A DNA stretch of 64,000 nucleotides, from positions 27,746,308 through 27,810,307 of the forward strand of contig NC_084666.1 in assembly GCF_028389875.1 (NCBI RefSeq), read 5' to 3'. Every line of letters begins with the position of its first letter. Positions within the stretch are counted from its first letter, which is position 1. This DNA comes from Rhea pennata (Eukaryota; Chordata; Aves; Rheiformes; Rheidae). Made by a program: the position numbers and the translations under genes. Of this stretch, positions 27,546-40,400 are shown piece after piece. Under the pieces are notes generated by a model, which was not told the DNA's origin, searched no databases, and saw only the letters and a list, made by a program, of their open reading frames with translations.

Positions 27546-30500
27546 ATTGGATCAAAACAGAAGTTTATCTATCTGCCCAGTGGTTAGGGCAGACAGAACT
27601 GAACATTTGAGCATTTGAGGCCAATCTTCTGTCAGTGAATGCTGCCAGGTTCTTCCTGTGGAGCTGACTGTCTGCTTTTCATGCAGTCAAAATGATACTG
27701 TTCATTTATCACTTGAACTATTTTACACTTAGAGTATCATTTACATGCTACTAAGCAAGAAACTCATCATTTGTTAAGTAAACATACAAGCCAGATATTT
27801 ATTTATTTTTATAACCCTTTATTGAGCACACATCAAGGCTTTTCTATCACTGATGAAGATTCACTTATATGTACCCTTTGTAGATTTAGGTTTTAGGTAG
27901 CTCCAGTGAAAACAAAGAATGAGCTATCAGCTCAATACAGATGCAATTTTCATTACAAGAAGTATCACTACATACACACATCTGAAGAATATTTAAAATT
28001 TGATAATTACACTAGATGACTAGCTAATCAGTTTTGCCATCTTAATGTTCTTCATCTTAGGATCAAAAGGCCAACAAAATAGAAATACTTCACCTTTCTA
28101 TAACTTTAGGAAAAAAAAATACTTTGTACACAGTCTTTTACATTTAGATTATCTGTTAAAGAAGAAATCCTGCTTTCATCTGAAAGCGTGTTCAGTTCAA
28201 ACGGTATATGTAGTATGATTTAGGGAAAGTCATCTATATCCTAGCTGGCAATTTTATTCTTCTGTCTCTGGTACAGCCTTTCTCCTTCTGGCTCTCACCA
28301 GCAAATGGCACTGTTGCATTTCTACACAGTCTGAACCTACACAGTAACACAGATCTAAATTTGTGTAAATTTGTGTTACATATGCAAATGTCACAGGTAC
28401 TTCAGGAAGGTGTTTTTTTTTTTTTACACCTGTCTAAAGGCATAGTTATATGCTCAGAAAACAAGATCTGAAGCTTATTTCTTTTTGCAGCCTTTATTCT
28501 AAACACAGCTAATGATTTTAGGTGCTCCTATGTTACATAGAGAGGAAACTTGAGACTTCTTAAAGCAGCACAATTTTCAGAAAACAGCATCTTGTAAAAT
28601 CTCTGACTAAGATTTAAGGTACAATCCATCTAAACTGAAAATGCTCAAGAACAGCAGTATACCAAACAGCATTCCAATTAGAGATCATCTGACAGTATTG
28701 AGAGATTGAATGGGTAGTATACAAGACTGCTCTCCTGAAGTACATGTCTGATGTGGGTAAAATGTCTCAACACTGAAAGACAGACTGGAAAGAGTCAAAA
28801 CCTGTTGGCTGCTTGCAATGCACATGCTTCCTCCAGTACAGGATCAACAGGTTTAGCTTGCATTAAGCAATGGAGAAAAGATTTTTAAAGACAGAAAATT
28901 TACAAACTTTTATTGTGCAAATATTTGCTATAAACTTCTTCCAATATTAACATAAACAAAACTAATAACAACTGCGCAAACAAGTTTCTTTTGGAGATCT
29001 CTTAAGAATCTGCACTATTCCCAGATTTCTACAGGAATTTGTACAATTCCTACATTTCAGTAGTAAATCTTTGGCAGCACAACTTTTAACAATATTTTGG
29101 AGTGAACTTCAATAAATTCTGAAAGAATTTTTATAGACACTGGAAGTTAACTACTAGTCTAGCTTCCTGTCAGACAAGCGGAGAATTTGACCAAAAAGTA
29201 CATTACGAGAGCTTTTACATTTCTCTTCACTAGTTTAAAGATGAATGTAAGGCCTTTTGATCTGAATTGTAAAAACTCCAAAGACTGAGTTGCTTCATAA
29301 TGTATACGTATCATGGCACCTAAAATGATTTAAAATCTCAATTAATAATGTAAGAGGATAATTCATAACACTTCAAATAGGAATTCATATGCTACTTGGC
29401 TTGCATTAAACCATCAGTGCACATTAGTTGAAGAAACATCCCCATGAATCAATTTAGATTGTAAGTATTTATAATATATTTATAATGTATTTTATAAGTG
29501 TTTATAAGCAGTCTTTACAAAAAGAGAAGACATAACAACTGCTTAATGATGCTTGTACTATTACTACTATTATAATACTAAAGTCAATCAATTTAAATAT
29601 TAAATCATAGACAGCTTACCATTCAGTAAAACTAAGAAGAAAAAGTTGACCTATCAAAACTTCTGAGCGCTTAAAAGAATTTCTCGTTTTACATGTAGAC
29701 AGATCTGAGACCTTCCAACCTTCCTCCCGCTCCCCAGAAAATATCAGAACCTAAGACTAACAAGTAGTCCCATAGTTAAGGCAGTCCGCTGAAAAGTAGA
29801 GAACCCAAGTTTAGATCTTCCTTTTACTTAAATCAGAAGATTTGACCTAAAGATTAGAACCTTGGTAGCCCATATCCCAAGTAAATATTGCAAATATCCT
29901 GCTGTTTCTGTGACCAGCTGGCTTCTAATCTGGAATACACAAGCTTTTCCCAGTTAGATAATGGTAGGAATTGGACCATTCCCAATGAGTTTTCATTTCC
30001 ACATAAAAAAGTTACCAGTCACGTTCAACAACTGATTCTTAAAGTCTGTGATGATTTATTACTCCAGTTACTAGACACTTCCCCCCCTCCACTGCTCTTC
30101 TGAATGGCTTTTATATAGATAGCCCCTTCACTTTGTTTTTCATTTAAAAATAATTATTTTGCAAGACTGTACGTATGCCAATCACACAATCTTTCTCCTT
30201 TCGGCATTGTAAGAAGCAACACTGCCAAGCAGAACTGCAGCTTTCACTGGCTTCTGGCTTTCCTCTTCCACAACCCCTGGAGACTGAGTTTTGCCTGTCA
30301 TGTTCTGCTTGGGGTTTGTCCTTGAATACACTTCAAACCTGCTGTAGATTGCTGTATCATTTCTGCTATATCTCACCAAAGACAAAAAGCCAGAGTGTGA
30401 ACAAAACATTGGATTTTCAGAGGCTTCACATAACTAGATATTGTCAACAGATGATTTTATTTTTCTTTTGTATTAAGGCATCCCCAGATGGCCATGGTAT

Positions 30501-31548
30501 GGGTTGTGACATATTTGGGGTAGAACCAAGGCTACAGTTCACAAAGAGGAAGTCTTAGTACTCAAGCCTTAAAGCGAAGGTTTCCAAGTTTCATGTAAGA
30601 GGTCTGTGTTCCAGTGTATATTTTCTCTGATACAGTTTAAATATTTGGGAAGTTTAAATATCTGGGAAGTCTCCACAGAGAAGTCAGGAGTCATCCTGAA
30701 ACACCAAAAACATCTTCCTAAAAGAGGCTTTACCATAAACACGTAGAGAACTAGAGAGGAGTGAAAGAGTAAACCCTTTGTAGTCAGTTATGCTGTCATT
30801 CTTACTGAATTATATTCGTGCACAAAAAAGGCAGTTACATGAGAAGTAACATACATTGTTTGTGTCAGACATGTACATACTGGTTACAGTTTCCAGTTCT
30901 TTACTTGGGTTCTTAACAGCACAAATAGTGAGTGATAAACATACTTGAAACAACTGTTTTCAATACCGACAGGTGAAAATGCAGCGGCATTTAAAGTTTC
31001 ACTCTGTAAAATGGATTATTCCATGTGCACATGAGCGAGTTAATAGTGCACTGTAGGGAGTAGGGACATCTATGTCCAGAATATGTTAAGTTTCCAAAAC
31101 ACATCACAAGTATTTTGCAAGGACTGATTGATAAAATGCGCATATATCTACATGTTCCTCATATGAATCCATCAATACAAATATGTTTTCTAAAAAAAAC
31201 ATAGCACTAGAACTGTATAAAATTGACAAACAGCAACATTTTATTTTCACATATAGTATATGAAAACTTAGAGTGTCAGGCTGGCAGACATGAAAATGCA
31301 ATATTTCATAAAGAACATGATCTAAGTTAAAGGCAAAGTTAGAAGAGTCTTACTTTAATGAGGATGAGGTAACTATATCTGAATTAAGAGGCCCCAGACC
31401 AAGATACTGTGTCAGAATGGAAGACATTTAGTCACTTTCCATACTAGTCAGGAAAATGTATTCACTATCTTTTTACTTCTGTCAACATTGTAGAAAATGT
31501 GGTTGTCACCACAATTACAGGAGCTGCCTTAGTAGTTGGACCAAGGGA

Positions 31549-31576
31549 TACTCCTTGTTTGGTACTCCTTGTTTGG
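31549..31576 (+). repeat. Perfect 14-bp tandem duplication before the last GABRB1 exon
   Basis: TACTCCTTGTTTGG occurs twice in a row, ending 57 bp before the exon. It may lie close to the branch-point region of this intron. Confidence 0.95.
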
Positions 31577-31633
31577 GAGACAACTTGGACTGAATGAAAA
31601 TTTTATCTAATTCAAATTCCTTCCTTGACACAG

Positions 31634-31981
31634 GTTGATGCCCATGGAAACATTCTTCTTAGTCCACTCGAAATAAGAAATGAAGTCAGCAGCTCAGATG
31701 TGTTCACTAGCCTCAGTGACCCAAGAGCTACCATGTATTCGTATGACAGTGCCAGCCTTCAATACAGAAGAACCACTTCCAGCAGAGAACTCTACAGTAG
31801 GAGCGCTTTGGAGAGGCACAGGCTTCACAAAAAGGGACGCTTACAAAGAAGAGCATCCCAGATCAAAGTCAAAATCCCCAATTTGACTGATGTTAATGTG
31901 ATAGACAAGTGGTCCAGAATGGTCTTTCCCATCACATTTATTCTTTTCAATGTTGTTTATTGGCTGTATTATGTCCACTAA
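31634..31981 (+). CDS. GABRB1: GABRB1 last coding exon: cytoplasmic loop, M4 and C-terminus
   Basis: The acceptor is CTTGACACAG and the frame enters at phase 0. There are 115 codons plus a TAA stop. It opens [17 protein letters not shown], then [18 protein letters not shown], all typical of beta-1. Near the end of the loop, QRRASQIKV keeps the RRAS motif; the matching serine of mammalian beta subunits is phosphorylated by PKA/PKC. M4 is [20 protein letters not shown], ending YVH, the expected beta-1 C-terminus. The exon follows a 7.35-kb intron. A perfect 14-bp tandem duplication sits about 57 bp before the acceptor. Confidence 0.97.
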   Translation, partial: VDAHGNILLSPLEIRNEVSSSDVFTSLSDPRATMYSYDSASLQYRRTTSSRELYSRSALERHRLHKKGRLQRRASQIKVKIPNLTDVNVIDKWSRMVFPITFILFNVVYWLYYVH

Positions 31982-32730
31982 TTTATGCAATAACTTTATC
32001 ACAGACTACCTTATCTAAACATGTTTTTCCTTCTCAATTTTGTTAACTCTGAAGAACTGCAGTAGCCATAATGCTACATTGTGAAGGCAAGATACTCAAC
32101 CATTGAATACTTCTAGATTTGAGCTTTCTAAAAAATTAAAAAATTTAAAAAGCCTTACCACATTCAGAAGACACGGATCTGCTTTTACAAAGCATCTTCA
32201 CCAAAAGCACTATTCCTATTACTTTACAAATGTAGAGCACCCATGATCTTTTTTGAATAGAATAAAAATCAGTCTTACTGTATCTCTTGCCACATGTTGG
32301 TAGCCCATTACAGCATACCATCTACAAGTAAAACAGTACAACTCAGTAGTTGTCATGTTACAGTCTTTCAGCCTTAAAGGAGTCTAAAGAAAACTGAAGA
32401 AATAACTTTAAAGGATAACTCTATTGCATCATGCATCTTTCCAAAGCAAATGGTTATAATAGGAATATTTTCATAGTGTCTATGAAAAGTATCATTCAAG
32501 GATATGTAAGTCAATTCACATTTTCAGTGAGGCAGGATTTTCAAAGGAGTGAAAGGGCAGCAGAGACAAATCCCACCAAGTTTCCAACTCAGGAAACAGT
32601 TCGGTGGATATAGCCAGAATTCTGTTGTATGTAGCAAACGTAGCAATGTAGCAAAGTTGAACTGATACAAGAACAATTGTGCCATTTCCAATTTTGTATT
32701 AAATAAAACAAACAGAAGAAAAAGTGTGTA
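31982..32730 (+). other. GABRB1: GABRB1 3' untranslated region (predicted extent)
   Basis: The region after the TAA stop has no conserved coding potential. AATAAA occurs at 32261-32266 and 32702-32707. The second is followed at about 20 nt by a GU-rich stretch (AAGTGTGTACATTCC), so cleavage near 32.72 kb is favoured. A shorter form ending near 32.28 kb is possible. Confidence 0.5.
32702..32707 (+). terminator. GABRB1: Candidate GABRB1 poly(A) signal
   Basis: This is a canonical AATAAA with a GTGTGT-containing downstream element near 32727. An alternative AATAAA lies at 32261-32266. Which one is used cannot be decided from sequence alone. Confidence 0.45.
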
Positions 32731-34347
32731 CATTCCTAGAAGCTACTACTAAGAGATACTCCAGATGAAGAGCAGTCAATTTTCTTGACTTCTACATTTC
32801 CTTGGCTGGTAATTACAACATATTCTCCCAGGAGACAGCAGATATCTGGGAACAGATCACAGGAGAGTTCTGCACAGGGTTTCCCAAAGTTTTGCTTACT
32901 CCACTGAAGAAAAGGACACACAGCTAAGTCTTAAGATACCCTAGTGGTATTGGATACCCTGCTCCTGAGGAATTGCTTCTCCTCAGTCTTGGGGTTCAGA
33001 TTAACCACCAGCATCCTGGCCAGCAACCTCTGCTTATCACCTACCATAATCACAACTTGGGAACCACGGGTGAAATGCTAGCAAGCCACAAGCAACTGAT
33101 GAGTCAGTTCTCTCCTATCTACATCATCAAACCCATTTGCCATATTGTGAGTCTTTTTTCTAGTTTCTGTGGGGTCTAAAGTCTCCATCTCGTCCTAAAT
33201 TCTGTGGAGCACGAATGTGGTCTCCTAGGCTGTATGTTCATTGCTATTACTTTTAACCCTCCTATTAACAAGTTGCGCAATTTTACCAGCTTAATCAGAC
33301 ATTATATACAATTTGGGATGACTCAGGATAAACATTAATCCAATCAAATGGTTCTTCTGATTAGGGTACAACTTCTGTGCCTACCCTTATAACTACAAAT
33401 AGCTTTTCAACATTTGCACTGCATCAACAACCAAAATAAGAACTAGCACATATTGTCCCACTCAAAATGGAATAGATTGATTAATTTGTTTAGTCAATTT
33501 TAAATGTTTAGATAAAGAATATTTTAGTGTCAACTAACAATACACTTCAGTATCTTAAAAAATACAGAAAATGTACAAAAGTCTGATGCATGCTAAACAA
33601 GCTGAACTTTTCGTAACTGCAAAAAAAAAGTTCTAGAAGGGAAGTAGTAAGACACTACTGTCCATTCAAAACATACATGCCCACCCCCATTAAGTGACTT
33701 TGAATTCAGCAGATTGGCACTGGACTTAGCTACAGAGGATTTATGTGCACAAGCCAATGAACCTGAAGGTTTCTAGACTCTTCAGACCTCTACTTAATTG
33801 TATTTTTGGAGGTTTTATTTTTTGAATGTATTCCTGTTCATTCCACATCATTTTGTCATACTTTGGCTCAGTGCTGAGCATTGTATAGCAGGAGAGCTCT
33901 GTCCCATTACTGGACAGTAGGCAGGTCATGTTTGGCCTGGTTAAGCTCTAAATATGGCTCTAAGTCTTTTGAAATCATGGTTGATCCCAACAGTGGCAGT
34001 GACTCTGCCACGCTTATTGCATTACAAGTGGAGATGGCAGTCACCTAGCACAAACACAGAGGATTCTTTAAAGTGAATCAGCAGTTTCTGACCAAGTACA
34101 TCATGCCTTTGGCAACTAGAGGCAGGCTTTAAGAAGAGATGACCTAGATATCAAACTAATCAGTTTGCACTGCAGATTCATTACTAGCAATGATGACACA
34201 GATTTGCCTAATTCCTAGGAATGTCATTTATCCTTAGAAAGGCTCTTGTGAAAAATGACAAAGAGAAAGGACTGAGAAAGGGCTTGCCCTGAGGAACCTT
34301 CTTAGAGGACATACCTTGTCTTCTCTTATATAACCTCCTAAAAGGGT

Positions 34348-34348
<1 letters not shown>

Positions 34349-34381
<33 letters not shown>

Positions 34382-34421
34382 AGAGGAAAAAAAGAAAAGA
34401 AAAAATAAAGAAAAAAAAAAG
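34349..34421. repeat. A30 and adjoining purine-rich tract
   Basis: Thirty A are followed by GAGAGGAAAAAAAGAAAAG and further A/G-rich sequence. It is intergenic simple sequence. Confidence 0.9.
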
Positions 34422-37400
34422 CTCCCCTGCTGGACATCTTAGTTCTTTCACTGCAGTTCTCCACTCCCTCCTTCAGTTCCCAGCAGCACACCCCTGCTGC
34501 TTCAGCCTGCCACATGCAGTGCTCCACAGCTCCACAGCAAAGGGAAACGAGGAACAGAGCAAAAGCAAGAGCACTTCCCTATAAAATCCCTTGGTTTTGG
34601 CCCAGAGAGTGGTGGCAAAGGAGAGTGCTGCCTATTATGCTGGTACAAGAAGGAAGGAAGAGCTTCTGCACTCCACCTGTTTCATGAACCCCAAGATTGA
34701 ACGCCTATTTCAGGGAATGAAACCCAACAGGATTTAGTATTGACTTGGGGACTTTGGGACAGTTTTGTTCATAATTATGTCACACAAGGATATCCCAAGT
34801 ATCTGTAGGGCAGTGAAAGGAAAAAAGTGTCTAAACAAATGGTTCAATATTCTCAAGTCTGTGGTTTGAAGTGGAGAGTTGAGAACAATGTGGTGATGCA
34901 TCAATTTTTTTTTTCTTTTTAAACAACTCCATTGCTATATATGCAGATAAACTACTCCCATGTCACTGAAACTACATAAACTTGCTACTGTCATATGTGC
35001 AATAATTGCTGTGACATCTTAGAGATCACTTCTGCACTATTTACTTCCTTTTTATGACACTGACTTTTCTATGTGCTAGAGATAATGAGACAACAGAAAG
35101 TGCTCCTCTGATGCTCTGAATATCCTCCACCTGAGGACAAATTCTTCCCAGCATTAACCAATGCATTATGCAGCCTCTGTATAAAGTCTACAAGCTAAGT
35201 ATAAGCTTGCATACATTTATCCATCTGCTATTATCAATTAGAAAGGTCACATCCTCAAAGGCAGTCAGCAACCCACTTTTAGAAAAATAGTATCCAACCA
35301 TTATACTTAGGATCTTCTAAACTAAAAAGGGAAAGCAACTTTCAGATGTTAACCCCTACCTGAACAATCTGCCTCCAGCCCAGGAATACCAGACAAGTTC
35401 AACTGCTTGGAGGCAGTTAAAGGCACAGGAGAAAGAAGGACCATGAAATCACAAGTAGTAATTAAAGTGCAGGCATACTGTGTATAGAACATAATGCATT
35501 CTGCAGATCTGTGGTCTAATGTACTACATTAAAAAAAGCTATCAATGAACAGCTTTTCATACCAATTGCCCGAAGATGTTCACAGACAGACCACACATCA
35601 GTAATTTGTTATACCTATGACATGGACACATTACAATCCTTCTTCTGATTACAAGTACGTGGACATTTAGGAAAAGCAAGCATCCGACATTGAAACAAGA
35701 ATCTAAGTGATAAATAAAGGAGCCTTTGCCTTTTATTACAAGAGCAAAGATTAGCTTTACTGGTCTTTAACATTTTTCTTCTAGACAGCTAGCATCTGGA
35801 TACACACAGTATCCAGCTTACATGCCATCCAGCTGCTTCATATGTAAGCACTAGACATATGGGATAAGAACAGTTGCATCATACAGTTCTAAGCCAGAAA
35901 AGAGTGTGGATCCGAGGAAGCATTATTGACAACTAAAGCAGTGCGAGTGCAAGTCTTGCCACTCTACAAGTGAATTTTCTTCAGGAAGGAAAAAAAAAGA
36001 CAATATGTAAAAGACAAAACCAAAGCACTCTCCTCCAAGGGACAAGAAATATTACTCCATTCCACTTCCCCATAAAGAAAAGTAATAGCAGCCATTTAAA
36101 TACAACTCAGTGGATAAAACTGTTTAGAGAGCAAAGTAAGATCACAGTGGAATAGCACTCAGTATCTTAGTGCACTTAAATACAATCAGTTTTGTTACTA
36201 CATGATTTTCCAAGACCTAGATAGAGAATAAATCACTCTTTGCCTTGGCCTAACAGTAGCATAGGTTTTAAGTAATTAAATTCTGACAGTGTTTTCTGAA
36301 CAGCAGCCAGTTCTTTAGGTTTGTTTATTTTTTGACTCCTCCAGTTATCACAGATCACTGATATAAGAAGATGCAGGAAAGAGAAAGATGTCAGGCAAAA
36401 CAAATGGAAGAGTAGGGGAATGTCTGAAGAAAACTAAACAAAACAAACATAGAACTGTGGACCTATGCAATGCGGTTGCTGTTATTACAAGTAACTTTTC
36501 ATTGGCACTACTATGGGATTTCGACATTGATAAAACAAAAATGAATTTGTGTGTGCTGAGCACCAGAACTCTCCCAGCAGTGGCAACAAGGGCAGAGGAG
36601 CAGTCACCTGCCAACACTTGGGAGGCTCCAAAGCATCAGGAGACCCTCCGCAGGCAGCACCAATACAAAATCCAGCCCTGAGGTGTTTTGCACAGTACCC
36701 ACCAAAGCTTGGCTGAGTCAAGAGCTAGAAGCCACAGTGAGAAGACAGCTTCCAGCCCTCAACACTAAGTTTTGCAGCACGGGCTAATATATCTCATATA
36801 GAGGGAAGAGCCACTTACTGCAGATTGACATATCTTTCCCTGGAGCCAGCAACTCTTACCTCCCACAGAGCTCCTGTCAGCACATTTAACCACTAATCTG
36901 GTAAAGAACTTGGCATACCAGCTTGCAAGGCATATTTGAGTTAAATTAAAGCCTCTTTTTAGGTTAGACATACAGCCTCAAAAGGGAATTTTAAAAGGCA
37001 AAACTTGATGATAACACATACAAGACAACTAGCACGTGTTTGTGGCTTTTCAGCTACCTTTAGACAAAATGCAGAAGGAAATATTCCTCACCTCAGAGCA
37101 ATAGCTTGGCAGCAAGGAATAGGCAGTGATGATTAGCAGCAGAAGGGCGAGTGTGCAGTTATTTATGGGGTACTCGTGTACATTGCCATCTGGTGTTAGA
37201 AGTTAGGGAGTGCTAAAAAGCACAGCCTCTTCCCACCAAGGATTTGGAGTCACTCGACTGGCTTTAAGTGATAAGGGGGAACAACAGCGACCGTAATACC
37301 AAGGTCCCTCAGTGTTGTGTTTTAGTAGTTAGTTTGCCTGCCCTTACAAACGAGGCTTAAAGCTCAGTATACATAAGGTCCCATTGCTAAACAGATTTCA

Positions 37401-40400
37401 GCTAACTCCCCTTAAAATTTGTGTGGCTGTTTCATATAAGCTGTGAGTGAGACTATATTATTTAAAGAAATTTGTATTAGAAGTTTGTTTCCTAATGAAA
37501 TGAGCTGCTACTGTCTCTGTGTGTGTAGGCATGTGTGTCCACCTGGAAGTGCCTCCTATTCAAATCCAGTGGTAACTTCAACCGAAAGGTCATGGAAGAG
37601 CAGGAATCTGTGTGATATTACATTCTGACAAGTTTCATGAAAGCAGGCAGCTGGGCGAGGACAAAGGTCCTGTTAATCCACTCCATCTCTTCTGGGAGAA
37701 AGGCACACAGTGAACCTCATCCTTATCAGTCATCAGAGAATCCACGCAGGACTGCCCTTCTGTAGCCAGCTTTACAGGCAACCAGGGTTTGCTGGCTTTC
37801 ATGCTCTTGGAACTATTTATTTCACAGTCATAAGGATCTTTTAATCTTATTCTAATCTGACTTTTCTTAAGCAGCATCCCATCTAACTATGAATGAAATG
37901 GTCAACTACTGGACAGGTAAAATGTTTGGAGCATGTAGTTCTCCAAACGCTGAGCAAATCAGTTTCTCTGTGTCAGTCCAGGGCCTCAAACTGGGATGGA
38001 GTCACCCGAGAGACTGCAGTGATTTTATCAATATCTCTGATACCAATGCAGCTAGATAGCCAGCCTGGGACCCCTTCTGTGCTGAGTAAAATTCCACCTG
38101 GTTTCTGAGTCTTATCATTGTGATGGCAGGCAGGATAGGTGGAATCAGCCTGAAATTGTTTGTGTAAGAGCAGCTTCAGTCACTTGGAAGGATACATTAA
38201 AATCCTTCTGCTTCATTTATATTCCCATACTATTCAAAATAATTAAGAAAGGATAGCAGGAGTGATAGAAAGGGTGTTAGAACACCACAAAAATCACATT
38301 TTAAGTATCACATGAATATTTGTGTCAACATTCATTTTTTTCATTTTGAATGCATAAAACAAGACCTGTGCTTTATGCTAGCACTGAACAGTGCAGAAGT
38401 TGCCGTTTTTGAGTTACCCACTGGTTCACCTTGTTCATCTCTATAGATGTTCCATCCTTTTGTACTGCATTTCTTCATTTCTTGAGATAAATTTGGAGGA
38501 AAATCACCCAGGGCTGTAGCCATGTTATATCAGGTGTTGCTCTTTCCCATCATTGACTGACTCTGCCCCTTTGCCATAGGCTTCTCGTGAATTCCCACCT
38601 ACTGACGATGCGTTGCTAATGCTGCCTTGAGAGCATTAATCAACAAAAGGGCTGAGTTACACTAGTTATGTACAAAGATACTTTAAATGTTTTTTTATGC
38701 TGCAAAGCATTTAAAATAAATATTTAAAATATATCTATGGTTATAGAAGTATATTTCTTCTTACTCCATGGGCATCCACCCTTTGGCCCATATAAGGCAG
38801 GAGATCACTGAAAAGTACTGTATTTCAACAAGTAGTTAAAAGGGGACTGAAACATATACATGCAAAGCGAAAGAATTAAGAAACAAATGAGAAATCTATT
38901 TTTTTAAAGAAAAAACAGGTGATTTTGTTCTACTTACTGTATTGGAGTGCAGAGCGAATTATAATAATGTTTTCTGCTTCTTGAGGTATTTGTTTCCTAA
39001 TTATTTTATAGATCATTTTGAGTCTCCAAATGTTATAAAAACATCAGCTCTTGTCCTGTACCGGAGCCAGTCTAAGAAATAGCCTGCTCTGCCTCCTTTT
39101 ATGCTTTTATTCTTAGCAAACTCTAATTGCATTTGAATATTATTACCAATTAGTAGCTAAGATAATTACATTGTAGCACAAGCACATCAACTCTCTAGAA
39201 ATGGTGTCTAATTACTGTCTTTTAACTCATCACTGCCTAGCTATATCTGTGTGACCATAGAGGAAAAGTATAAAATGTCAATCATGTCAAGTAAAAAATG
39301 TTCAGAATAAGAGTTTCCATTGGAGAATTATGCATTTCAGGCAGAGCAGAAGCAACCCTGATCACATCTGTGATCTGTTAACACATTAATTTTCTTGTTC
39401 ATGTTTGTGAAGCATCGGTTGTTCAGCTTTGATCTAGCAGATCACATCTGATTTTTAGACTTGTTCAGAGGCCACTAACCTTGTGTATCATATGCTGCAG
39501 CAAATATAAGCCTTACGAAACAGAGGTGGTAAATCATCATTCCAATAAAGAGCTGAATCAGACTTCAGCATAGGTAAACAATTCAGGATTGAGTATTACA
39601 AAGATAGTTACTAACAGTTCTCTCCTTGTTTATTTAATGCTCGTTTCTGTTCCCATTTAAACCAGAATTAACAGAAACATCTGAAATCTGAAATTTCTGC
39701 ATTCCCAAGAAACAAAGAAAATATTTCTTATTTTATTGTAGCTGTCAAAGAAGTTATCTGCTTGCTCCAGAACTCAGGGATGTTTCACAGGCTGATATGG
39801 ATTTAGATCTAAAACCAAAACGCTTTGACATACACAATTGCTTTGTTGAAAAAGTGGCTTTATTAGAGCGATCACTTCCATACCTACAATTTGCTGGTCT
39901 TATCTAACTCTAAACACGTTATTGTTCCAAAATCAAACCTGAAATGACCATTAAAAACCCATGATCTTTCTGAAATCAAGGGAAGAAATTCAATTAATGC
40001 CAATGAAGGACAAGTAACATTACTTTTATAATTCACTTTTACACTTTCTATCAAGATAAGCTACGTTTTCTGATGCAAATTGTAGGTCTGTTTATGCAAG
40101 GTGAATTTCTGTATGTGCTTTTTGCTTGTTGAAATCAAAACTTCATACAGTGTGTACATTATACTTACCCTTTTTGTTAGGGCTTTTGATTCTAGTCTTA
40201 ATTACATGCTGAAGAGGTCTCTATATGGTACCTTTAAAACCACAGAGGTTTTACCAGTATGTTTATGAAGGTTGTTTTCCTTTTTATTTTCCCCTGGAAT
40301 ACAGTCTACATTTTGAGATATGAAATTTCCTTAAAGTCGGTAATACTGTGACTCTGGTATATGATGATTCAGCTAAATGGACCAAACTGTGACTTTATCC

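Larger units (their letters stand above)
24280..31633 (+). other. GABRB1: GABRB1 last intron
   Basis: The intron is 7354 nt, with a GTAAAA start and CTTGACACAG end. It contains a 44-T run at 27500-27543 followed by a small inverted repeat, and is otherwise AT-rich with no exon seen. In beta-2 genes an alternative loop exon can lie in this interval; I saw no candidate with good splice sites and homology here. Confidence 0.8.

Noticed and set aside
24029..31981. Identity as the beta-4 (or beta-2/beta-3) subunit instead of beta-1
   Set aside because: The serine in TTIST, the VQVDAHGN junction, the YVH C-terminus and the adjacent COMMD8 all favour beta-1.
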